A stretch of DNA of 64,000 nt from Selaginella tamariscina (taxonomy: Eukaryota > Streptophyta > Lycopodiopsida > Selaginellales > Selaginellaceae). This document shows positions 31,691 through 46,498 of the stretch, in pieces. A program made the translations under genes and the position numbers. The stretch's first letter is position 1. The number at the start of each line of letters is the position of its first letter. Below the pieces are notes generated by a model. The model searched no databases and was not told where the DNA came from. It saw nothing but the letters and a program-made list of their open reading frames with translations. The stretch is taken from positions 426,976 through 490,975 of the forward strand of contig PUQB01000141.1 of the NCBI GenBank assembly GCA_003024785.1, read 5' to 3'.

Positions 31691-34600
31691 ATGGAGTCGT
31701 CGTCAAATTCTGGGTAAGAATTAAAATAAAATCTGTTATACTCGGATACTTGAACTAATCATTTTTGTATTCAGATGTGGAATTGAGGTGACATTAAAGA
31801 CAAGAGCAGGAGAAGAGATGGGCAGGGGGATTCTGGAATCAACTTGGCCATATTTTAAGATAAATGGGAAGCGCATTGGAGCAACCATGGCTGCTGTCAA
31901 ATTAACCTCTGTCACATCTCATGGACAAGCAAAACAATGGAAAGTAGATTCGCTAGTCAAGCACCCGAAAGCAGGCTGCGAACCCAGATTGGACGATGCT
32001 CGACACATATGCCTTGTTCCATCCAATGTCACGTTCTCGGATCCAGAGGTCGTCAGTTACAACATTAATTTCGGGTGGTTTTGTCGACTTGTGGATAATG
32101 ACGTTCACGTGTTCACTAATGATGTTGACCTTGGAGTTCTTCTTCAACTCAACGAAAGCCCATCTATGGAGGGGATCCATCTGGATGTCTACTTCGAAAA
32201 TCTTCAGACTCATCGAGTAGGTGTATTGTCAGGAGATATTGCTTCACAATACAGAAAATCAGCAAGTGAAGCAATCTTCCCTCTTCACATTGAAGAAGAA
32301 CACAGCGACATCATAATGGAGATTGAGAGGGTGGCTCGGTCTCAGGTTCTCTACAGATCACGTTCAATTTGCTTAGGGAGCTTTGGGAGCTGGAAGAGTG
32401 TACCGAGAACACTAGAACAGCTGCAGTCGGGGATCACACATGTTGATTCGGATCGCAAAAGAAAATCATCAATCGTTTTGTCAGCTGCACCTGTGGCATC
32501 TCATGCTGCAATAAGTCACAAGGAAATGATGTTGGATGATAAGATTTATCCTTGTAGGGTTAAATATTGCAGCGTCAACCCAAACTTCAATTACAGGCCA
32601 CTCAACCAGGAACGTGTAGCTGAGCTCATGGAGAAGATGAAGGACGACAATTCTTATACCGTTCCACATAATGCTGTTTTGTGTCCATACTATGAAAGAA
32701 GGAAGGGCGCTGACAAAGTCTGGATCACAACACCAGAACAACTCATGAAGATTCAGACGGAGAATAAAAATCTATCAAGTACTACATCATTAGTGGCCAG
32801 CACACAATAACGGCAGCCCAACGACTTCTCGAGGAACACAACAAAGGAACGATGGCAACAAAACTTTCCGAGCATACCCGTGAGAAGCTGACAAAAAGAT
32901 CGGCGTTTTTAGCTAAGCCGAATCTCACAATCGAGCAGTACCATAAGTTATCGGCGGAATGGGACGCTGCCGACACCAACCACTACAACAGCAAAATATG
33001 GGAGAAGTTTAAACACACGCGAGCCGTGTGGGAATCTCTTCAGCGACCACAAAGAGCTACCGCAGGGAATACACAATCTGCGGAATACCGGGTAAGCAAA
33101 TTGTTTGGGCGGGATTTATCTCGCCGGTATATTAATCTGTCTTTTTCCTCAGAGAGTTGAAGAAATTGCAGCAGTTGATTTTGCCCAGGTGGGCGGAAGG
33201 AAACATCCTTTCTGATGATGTTGATTTCTTGCCCCGAAGATAAGATCTTTGCCAAATGGTTGGGGATTATGGAATCCTTTTCAAAAGGAACACTGAAGAA
33301 GAAGCAGACAAGTGAAGGGGAGCCCTCAGAAAAGTCTGCAAAGAAACCCAGTAAGACGCCGAAGGCTAAGTCTGTTCAATCTACAAAGGATGTAGACAAC
33401 GATTTCAAGCTCACATGGTTGAAGCCTTTAAATGGAACAACGATGGAGGAGATGGAAGTCTTGGCTGATTTGGTGATCGATGGCAAACTACAAATTAATA
33501 ACAGCAGCCCAACCTCTCCTTTTCATCTCAAGGCAATGGAGTTGAAGACGGTCAGGCATTTCAAGGAGTGGTTGGGAATACACTGCCACAAACTGGGTTG
33601 GACCTCGACTTCAACATATGAAGAGGTCAGCAAATATTTGCATGTGACGAACGATGATATGCTTGTCGAATGGGTGAACCAATCGGAAGATCTGGGCAAG
33701 AATCTATTGCACGCCAACGCCAAAAAGGAGAACATTGGGATGACGCCTTCTCTTATGGCAGTCCTTCAGCAGCGGAGAACCGAATTGAACCTTATAAAGG
33801 AGGATGCTACAAATCACGACAAGCCCTACAGATGTTTGTTGTTAGATTCGGAGACTTTATGGGGTAACATCACTGCTTGTAGGAAACCGTTTCAATTGTT
33901 CGTGATGGATCGGCGGGTGTCAAAAAATCTTTCGACAGATAGGGCACTAGAGGATCTGGTGGAGAAACTTAGCCGTGCAAGCATATACATAGAAGGTATT
34001 TATTATTGAATTCATGCTTGCGCTCTTCACTGATACCTACTTTTTCAGGTATTTATTTCTTGATTCTTGCTCATGTCACCGATACTTTTGCCTTCGCCTT
34101 CGCCAAGAAGAATAGACATCGTTGGACAGGATTTTATATGAACGATGCTAATCCCAAGTGCATTGATACCGTTGTTCACTTGGTTGTTAGGAATGCGCCA
34201 AACAATTTCAAGCTTCCAAATGACTGGCCAGGCATCTGTTTGCACTCCAACGGCCCTGAACCTCCATCCGATACACCGATAGGTATGAGTGACGTATTCG
34301 ACAATGTACGTTATCCAAACATTACAAGTCAAGCGGCACGGAGCATCGTCAACTTGATTAGGGGTCCTCACAGTGATGCGTGGGTTTTTGACTACTGCAC
34401 TAGGGGGTCTTGAAGGAGTGTTACCTTCGGCATACATGTGTGTTTGCCGTTGAAAAGGATAAGACCATGGTTGAGGACCTGAACAAGTGGATAGATTGGG
34501 TCTCAACTGAGTACCCCAACGATTCCATAAAGGCGTATTTGAGAAAGTTCCCTCCAGATAAGTGCGATAGCTCTGAAGGTGAATCTGGTTCAATCTCGGA

Positions 34601-34790
34601 GTCTGAGAACGAACTTCAATCAGATATTAGACCGGAAGTTATCTCGAGGAGTACAGAACATTCGCACACTCCAGGACCCATGGAAACATCAATAGAAGAT
34701 GCAGAAGATCTTGAACCATCTCACAAGCGGCTTAGACCTTCTTCGCCTCACTCAGAAGGTAATAGCGAAGAAGAATTGATAATGAATTGA
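31691..34790 (+). CDS. ParB-like domain plus degenerate DNA-methyltransferase-like protein
   Basis: Coding starts at ATG 31691 in a short exon (to 31713) and joins in phase to the exon from 31775 (CGIEVTLKTRAGEEMGRG). The first 250 residues are unrecognised. Next is a ParB/sulfiredoxin-like domain: PLNQERVAELMEKM, then in another frame YYIISGQHTITAAQRLLEEH, matching the ParB pattern ending in GxHR and AA. The usual Arg is Thr here. After an intron at 33092-33152 and a basic, Ser/Lys-rich linker, a domain like beta-class m6A/m4C methyltransferases follows: ITSQAARSIVNLI, WVFDYCTRG (place of motif I) and CVFAVEKD. The catalytic DPPY is not seen; FVMDRRVS is near its expected place. The tail is acidic. 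About four frame breaks occur. ParB-methylase fusions are known in phages; this would be a eukaryotic relative (inference). Confidence 0.6.
33108..33125. repeat. Solitary array palindrome inside an intron of the ParB-like gene
   Basis: GGCGGGATTTATCTCGCC, a two-base variant of the array palindrome (an identical variant occurs in array 2 near 29983), lies in the 61-bp GT-AG intron 33092-33152. It is the only copy I saw outside the two arrays. Confidence 0.85.
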
Positions 34791-35063
34791 TAGAGTGACG
34801 AATAGTTGTAAATGAGTGTAACATAAGGCATTTTTGTATATTTCTTTTATATTTGTACAGAAAATAAATTCTCAAGGATTAATGAAGCTTTTAGTTCAAA
34901 CATGGGTCACACATTAACAAGGTAAAATAATATACCTTGATAATTTTAAGGTCAGCTAATTATCATTTTGCAGATGTAATGAAATAATTGAGAACATGGA
35001 TTTTCAGCATTGCCATGAGGTAAGAGAGGGGTTTGGCGACAATTTCTTGTGCCACATGTCAGA

Positions 35064-36228
35064 ATGACAGAGTTCATGCAGGAAATGGATAATAATGCAG
35101 CTCAAAACATCGTTACCATGGGGGCCACTTCATCATCATTTTTATTGGCTTCAGTTCCGAAATCAATTTCTTCAGCGCATGCAATATCTGAATCTTGTAA
35201 GGATGATGTACAATTAAATGATGAAGGGATAGGCAACGAGATAGTGGCAACGGATAAATGTGAAAGGGAGCAAACAAGTGATTTGCAAAGTATTCAAGAG
35301 GCAACGCTATCTCATGTTACTCATGGCCATATTGTGTTGTTGGATGTCAATGGTGTTCTGCTTCATCGACAAAGGCCCCAGGATAGAAAAAAGAAATCAA
35401 ACAAGGAGATTTCATTCCTTGTCATGGTAAATTTCGATATGATATTATTTTTCGTCCAGGGTTGGATCGTCTCTTTCAAAAGCTTAAGGAGATGGGTGCG
35501 CTTGTGGGGATTTGGTCATGCATGCAGATTCATAACTTAACACCGCTGTTGAATTTACTTAAGAAACATTGTAGTGTTGCAGAAGAGGTGATTCGTAAAG
35601 ATTGGATTTTTGACCAGCGAATGTGTCATAAACCTCTCGAATTTCAAATATAAGAAAGGAAAGCAAGCCATACTTCTTCAAGAATGAAAGAATAATTGGG
35701 ACTCATGGGGAGATCAGTCGCTTAAGGATAATGAAGAACGCACAGATGTTAGTAGTAGACGACTCTCCTCAGAAGGCTATGCTCAACCAAAACATTGCTT
35801 GTATTCATCCAATCACTTTCGATCCATATTCTGATACCGATATCATGGATGAGCTAGTGAACTACTTGGATACGTGCCTCAGAAAGAAGAATCTCGAAAA
35901 TTTTTGTGAGCAGTATCCACCGTATCATACATTTCCTGAAGCTTTTCTTTCTCGTGATATTGAATTTTATAAAATGAAGGATAGCAACCGGGCGCTTTAT
36001 AATATTATTCTTAAGGAACGTCAGTTTTTAGATGAGCCTTTATGCAGACCTTCTCTTATCACATCTTATGTATTAACAAGGATGGCAACTCCCAATTGCA
36101 TTCGTGAGAGTGTTAAGTGGTGGCAACAACATCAAGATATTGACCAAAATGATTTGATTAATCCGGAGAGTGATGATTTAGACAAAATGAAAAGATTTCT
36201 TTGTATGATAGAAAGAAAGTATTTATAA
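35064..36228 (+). CDS. FCP1/SCP-like HAD-family phosphatase domain protein
   Basis: The protein has a divergent N-terminus of about 90 residues, then a HAD/FCP1-like core. Motif I reads HIVLLDVNGVLLH, with Asn in place of the second Asp, as also seen in some plant FCP-like proteins. Then come FRPGLDRLFQKLKEMGALVG (the FCP1 block in which the substrate strand follows RPG), GIWSCMQIHNLTPLL, and motif III/IV MLVVDDSPQKAMLNQN. The C-terminal part is of unknown type (WWQQHQDIDQNDL). FCP1-type enzymes dephosphorylate proteins such as RNA polymerase II tails; with the changed motif I this one may be catalytically altered. About two frame breaks. A small exon (about 34975-35019, ending at GTAAGAG) may precede it. 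It follows the ParB-like gene in the same orientation, about 270 bp away. Confidence 0.6.
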
Positions 36229-39200
36229 AAAATTAACATGTTGATAAGAAAATGATTTCATTTGTAATTATGTTTGATAGTATTTCTTCATTATTGTAAA
36301 CTATTTTTAGAATAATATGAATATTCTAAGATATTTTAGGAATATTCCTTACTAAGTAAGGTTATTGAAGGATTAATTAATTAATTAATTAATATTTAAG
36401 GCTTAATTACATATTAATTAAATGATTAATTAATAATTAAAACTTAAGTATTAATTAGTAATTTATTTTATATTCCCATTTTCACGTATCATGCCCACTT
36501 TACATTTACAACGTGCATTTTGTGCAAACCCATTCTTTTTTGTGATCTTTTTTAATAACAGTTTTGCCACTATTGTCGAACATAGAATCTAAATTTGATT
36601 GGTCCCTTGGAATATTTATAATGCTATAATAGTCATTCGTTACTAAGTGTACACATTTTGCCTCATCTTTTTTTAGCTTTTCTCTTCTTTGTGACATTTG
36701 TCATTTCACTATGTTCTTAGAGGTAAATTAGAAATAAAAAATAAAACATGCCCTAAAAGATACATATTATTTCACTTTGAATAATTGAATCTCTCATTGC
36801 ACTTTTTTATTTTAGAAACTGCAAAACTTACTCATTTTTTAGCTCATATTTCACCTTGAACCAAATCATTTTGAAACCCCTTAAAATTAATTCTACAAAA
36901 TTACCATCTACCACATTTAATTAATATTTAAGAATCTCAATTATAACCATGGTTACAATAAAACTTTAGTGCTAAAACACCAAAAAATCTCAACAAAGGT
37001 GATTAGAACATAGTGAAAAGAATTAAATAAAAAATTAAACTAAAAAATAAAAGGGCAAGAACAATTTGAAAATTAAATGCTTTAATCATATATTATCTAA
37101 AGAAACACTAATAAATAACCCCATCTCATATGCTTAAACACATATAACATGTGTTGTACATGTTGTAAGATTTAGAATGTCCAAGATGCTTACGTGGCTA
37201 CTTACATATTAACACTTTCATGTTATAAAATATTTTTTTAAAATATTCTATGCATATTCTTAGCATTAACATCTTAATATCAAGTTTAAATATACTTTAA
37301 TATATTCTTAGCATGACATCATAACATAAATATGCTTTAACATTGATATCAATGTTGCATTAATACTTGTTATTTAAGTTTCATGAACTTACACATAAAT
37401 TTACACGTATGTTTGTTACAACATTAAGGACTTCTTTGTGATAAGTAAATCTTCAACATTAAAGACTTTTAAATTTGATAAACTTACACATAAACTTTCT
37501 TTACAACACTAACCCCTTCGTGATATATTGAAATTTTCATTATGATTCTTTAGCACTGAGGACTCTATTATGACAAATAAATTTTAATTATAGATTCTTG
37601 GGTATCGATGAGTGTATTGAGTTATCCATATCCTCAAGTTGGAAATTTCATTATAATCATTCAAATAATTAGAGTTAAAAACATTATTTTGTCATGGTCT
37701 CTATTTAGTCATTTAGTTCTTCATTACTAAATGTTAAAGCTTTAATTGAGTCGCATGAATTCTTAAAGCAAAAAGTTCCTTATTGACATTAAAAACTAAA
37801 GTGTGCTAACAAAAATAAAAATACATACATCTATATGTCTCAAAATTAAGAACTACATGGTGTAGAAACACTAAACATAGTAAGACTACATATAGGTGCT
37901 GTACACATCCTTTTGTTTATTATATTTATCCTTATTAATATATTTTAATATCAATCTTTATTGCAAATTTACCATTCTTTAACTACTTTGATCTAAGATT
38001 ATTTTACATTTTAAAAAAATTTAATTTTGATTTCATTGGTGTATTGGCATTACACTTAAAGACCTTAGTCTCATTAGCTTAGTTGTGTACTCGTATTTTA
38101 ATTTATTAAATTAAATTTATTTATTTTTATTGAAACTCTATTTTACTTCCATTTGACTTTCATATTTAGGAAAAATATCTTCCACAAAGAGAATGACGTC
38201 CTTCATTGATAATTTAGTATTTGTTTGTGGTGAAAATCTAATAATTAAAATTGTTGTAAAGTCAAATGTTACACTATCATTCAATAAAGATTTCATTCTC
38301 TAACAAACATTGCTAATTTAAACATTAAATTAAATATATTAAAATTTATAAACTTACATTGATAATAATAAATATTGTTAATGTTATAGTGAATTTATTA
38401 TATTTCTATTTTAGTGTTGCAATATTGATTTTTAACCAAATTTGCTTTTGCTTTAATGTCTTATCTATTGAATTTTTTTTTAATCTCTTTATAATTATAA
38501 TGATAAACTATAGTATTTTATTTATAAACCATCAAGATGTATTTAAGCTTTGAAATATAAAAATTTCTTTAAAAATATGTAAATATTTATTTCTAAAACC
38601 TTGTGAAAGATTATTTTAAATTCATGAAAAATAATTTAAACCACGACTTAAGGATTTAATATAATATATATATATATGCACATAATCTTTCAATTCTAAA
38701 CATATTTTCTATATTTTTATTTTAATTAAAGGCAAACAATATGTATATTGATGTAAGTATTACAAAGTGTTTTAAACATTTAACATTGATTAATGATCAG
38801 TGTTTAAATAATACAAAGCATCTCTAAACTCTTAGAAATCAATTAAGAGATGTATAAGATATCTAGTTTAAACAAATATATATAAATTAAGTAAGATTAC
38901 TTATTCACAATAGCATTCTTTCCAACTACGGATCAAATGGAAGGGATTTGTGATTTTTCGTTTTAAGTTTGACTATCTATAGTACATGTGTATGCAGACA
39001 CAAGCAATACATAGATAGTATTTTCATTAGAGAAAAACTTGTAATTAATATTTTGTGTAATTAGTTTAATTCTTGATGATACGTTAATTATTGTTTATTA
39101 TGTAACTAGTTTGGAAGTGAATGTATATGATAACTAAACGTTGTACCCCATGAAATATATTTCTTAACTCGATCGTTACCATCACAAAATTTGCATGCAC

Positions 39201-39460
39201 GTGAGGTCTCCCTGACGGTTGTTTCATCATTGGTTTTCAATGTAAAAAAAGAGTGTACAAAGAATTTCTATTGTAAGCTAAAACGAAGATTTGACACATA
39301 TATATATATATATAATATATATATATATATATAAAGCTCATTTGTTGAAAAGTAATCATACAATATATTTCTAAATTTTAATATATAATATTGAACTTTT
39401 TACCTTTTTTTTGTCTATATGAAATATAGGAAGCTAATTGTTAAACATATTTATGCCTTG
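36229..39460. other. AT-rich gene-free stretch
   Basis: About 3.2 kb of AT-rich DNA with ATTAATTAATTAAT runs near 36375-36450 and a TA microsatellite at 39300-39335. No exon, RNA gene or transposase piece was recognised. Many lines contain AACATTAA-type words, suggesting an old decayed repeat, but no unit could be defined. Confidence 0.6.
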
Positions 39461-39464
39461 TGAT

Positions 39465-39540
39465 GGGGGTGTAGCGGTTTCTCTATCTTTCAAATTTCAT
39501 TAGGTTAGCCTGAATTCCGGGTTCAACTCCCGGCACCCCC
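39465..39540 (+). pseudogene. tRNA-like sequence, degenerate
   Basis: A 76-nt segment has a perfect 7-bp acceptor stem (GGGGGTG at 39465-39471 with CACCCCC at 39534-39540) and a perfect T arm (CCGGG-TTCAACT-CCCGG, 39517-39533) carrying a pol III B-box. The A-box region (TAGCGGTTTCT) is weak, and I cannot fold a proper D arm or anticodon arm. It is therefore a tRNA-derived relic or the head of a SINE rather than a working tRNA. Confidence 0.55.
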
Positions 39541-39725
39541 AATATATATTTTAACCTAAATTAGTGGCGGACTAAAACTCAAATCCGGGTTCAAATCCCG
39601 GCGACTCCCATATTTTAACCTTTTTCCATCAGACATATTTTAACCTTTTCCAATTGTATTTCGAGTAACCTTTTCCAATTCTTAAACACTCGAATTTCGA
39701 GTTCGAATCCTATCCCATATTTTAA
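39541..39725. repeat. Two further T-arm-like modules with ATATTTTAAC spacers
   Basis: CCGGGTTCAAATCCCGG (about 39585-39601) and the weaker TTCGAGTTCGAATCCTATCC (about 39695-39714) repeat the T arm and B-box of the tRNA-like sequence just upstream. Each of the three modules is followed by ATATTTTAAC, so a tRNA-3'-half-plus-spacer unit seems to have been tandemly copied and degraded. Confidence 0.55.
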
Positions 39726-40959
39726 CATTTTGTTCATTATTATTACTTTGAGAACCCAAAAACTTTACCACAACCTATATTTAATCTTACGCACGCACAC
39801 GCACACATGCTTATACAAATACACATATGAGCCAGCTGTGTATGTATGTATGTTTTTTTTTATATAGAATTAAACTTTATAATAAAATTGGAAATGAAGT
39901 AATATTAATATGTAATTATTATATATAGATGTAGATGTATAAGTGCATGTATAGCCAAATATAAACTATTTATACACATGTAGGGTACTCTTTAGAAGTT
40001 ACGTTTTTTCTTTATATATGAAAAGTATGTATAGGTACCACAATCTTTGCACAATAAATCATATATAGATATTTATAAATATAATGTTTCTCTCTCTATG
40101 TTAACATATATAACGTGTATCATATATATATTATATATAGTATATGTAAACCATTCAACTCTGGAACAATATAACATAATCCATATAGATAGACATGCAC
40201 ACACCTATATATGCATACACTCATATTTTGCATTACAGAAGATATATGTTGTACTAATATATTTTCATACATACGTATTTCTAAAACATATGTATACATA
40301 CACATTTATTCACACACACACACACGCACACGCACACACATACACAAACTAAGAATGCCTTAATTGCACGGGACGTAGTTTATCTTTCCATTCAATGTCT
40401 ACTGAAGAATGAGTACTATTAAGAACCTTTTAAAATGTTGTATTCGTTTTCTTGATTGAGATATATATGTTTTATATAAACACTTCACACACACATGCAT
40501 CATTCAGTGTGTTAATGTGTTCATAATAATAATTTAACTCATAATATATATTAATTATTTAAATAACATTTTTAATTATTAATTTAATGAGATTTACTTG
40601 TGACTATGAGGTTTATCAATGACTTTAATAATTCGTTTTACTTTCTTAATTATAATAATAAACTTGAACTTAGGAGCTCATAATTACCGGGAATAAATGA
40701 ATAAATACAATAAATAAAAAATATATATACAACTAAATGATCAAATATGAGTTCAAATAACCTTGTATAGCAATAATATGGCCAGCTGCTAAAATAAATC
40801 TGTAAGCTCCAAATCTGCATTTACCAACCCAAATTTATAATAAATTAAACTTTATATATTATGTTAAACTATAAACATAATATTTCATTACAAACTCATA
40901 TAATTTAAATTGAATGTATTTTTAACTATATGTTTAATTTCACAAACCTTGGAGATCAG
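39726..40959. other. Intergenic AT-rich DNA with CA microsatellites
   Basis: AC/CA-rich tracts (for example 40311-40342) and AT-rich DNA, with no supported gene. The right end probably contains the 3' untranslated region of the SAC phosphatase gene. Confidence 0.5.
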
Positions 40960-45215
<4,256 letters not shown>

Positions 45216-45239
45216 GCACCTTGAAAATGAGAAATGCTG

Positions 45240-46498
45240 GTGAATTCTAGCAGAAATTCGCTAGGATTGTCTGGAAATCTGTATATCTAGACAATCAGGG
45301 CATCTGTACAGGACCACATATGCAGTTATTCACGAGATCTTCACAGTAATCCGTGAAGACAAAAGCCTACCTTTCTGAGATCATTTCAAAGAAGAATGAA
45401 CAGGAAGCAACTGCGCCGCCGGACGAGACCAATGCACCTTGTGGTCCCAAATGCTCTGTTAGGTTAGGTTAGGTTTTGTACTGCCATAATATGCTAGAAA
45501 TATTCCCATTTACCCCAAAGAATATTCACTTATATACTTTAGATATACGCAATAATTGCGTATGTATACATTTGCAATATGTCCTCATATGTATGTACAT
45601 ATACAGAGAGTTACAGTGTTGGTACACATAGATATGTTTGTGGAGCATCATATATGTTAAATCAGTATGTATTACAATATTCTTTTTACTGTACATAGAT
45701 TCCTGGCTATAGCATATAATGAGGGCCATGCTATAGAATATAAAATCAAATATCTAAATATATAATAAATATATTAATATATTCTTCCACCGCGGACCTT
45801 CTCTACATTTTATGTCCTGTGTGTATCTAGAGAAGCTTCACTCATTCATGTCTTTAACTCACTTGTGTGTGTGTGTGTGTGTAATATATTGTGTATGTAT
45901 GTGTTTTATTAATTCATGTTTAATTAAGTTAAACTATATTTGAACGACCAATAGTCTGGCGTGTGTAAATCAGCTATTCCACCCACCAAACAAAAAACAA
46001 AACAAGATTACTCATTTAGGGTTTTTGTTAGGCGGAGGAGGGTCGAGTAGGGAAATGTCTCACCGATTCGGCAGTTGGAGTAGCCACGCCCTTAATCCAG
46101 GTAACTCCTAGCTGGCCGCATTTCCGCATTTCCTCTAGGGTCTAGATCGGCGTCTTCAAGCAGCGCCAGACGTATACTGGTATGTTCTTACCGCTTTCAG
46201 CTCGAAATCGTGTAAAATCGTTTTTTTCTGTGTTTTCTCTCGAAAATCGTGAAAAATTCTCTAAAATCCCTCTTTTCTGGTGTTTATTTCAGTAATTTCT
46301 GTTATGAAGGCAGTGGCGCCCTATCTCTCGCCACATTTCTCTTAGGGACTGAATCGCACATCTTCAGGTACGTTCTTCTGTGGAAATCCATTTTTTAATG
46401 TGTTTTCTGTTGAAATCTCTCGAAAATCCTCATTTCTGCGCCAAAAATCACTCTTTTCGGTGTTTTCTCAGTGATTTTTAACGATCCCTTTCAAGAAA
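45240..46498. promoter_or_regulatory. Head-to-head promoter region of SAC and KEG with leader exons
   Basis: SAC runs left and KEG runs right from this 1.3-kb segment. GC-richer leader DNA of SAC lies at about 45235-45460 and ends near three copies of the hexamer TTAGGT. Leader exons of KEG are at about 46030-46100, 46135-46180 and 46300-46367, separated by putative introns starting GTAACTCC, GTATGTTC and GTACGTTC. A TTAGGGTTT telo-box, common in plant housekeeping promoters, is at 46017-46025. A TG microsatellite is at 45865-45884. A shared promoter of about 500 bp is inferred. Confidence 0.5.

Noticed and set aside
22164-36228. A single element bounded by terminal inverted repeats
   Set aside because: I compared the AT-rich flanks near 21.7-22.2 kb and 36.2-36.5 kb; only short AATATTC-type words are shared, too weak to call ends.
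39465-39540. A functional tRNA gene
   Set aside because: Acceptor and T arms are good, but the D and anticodon arms do not fold and no anticodon can be assigned.
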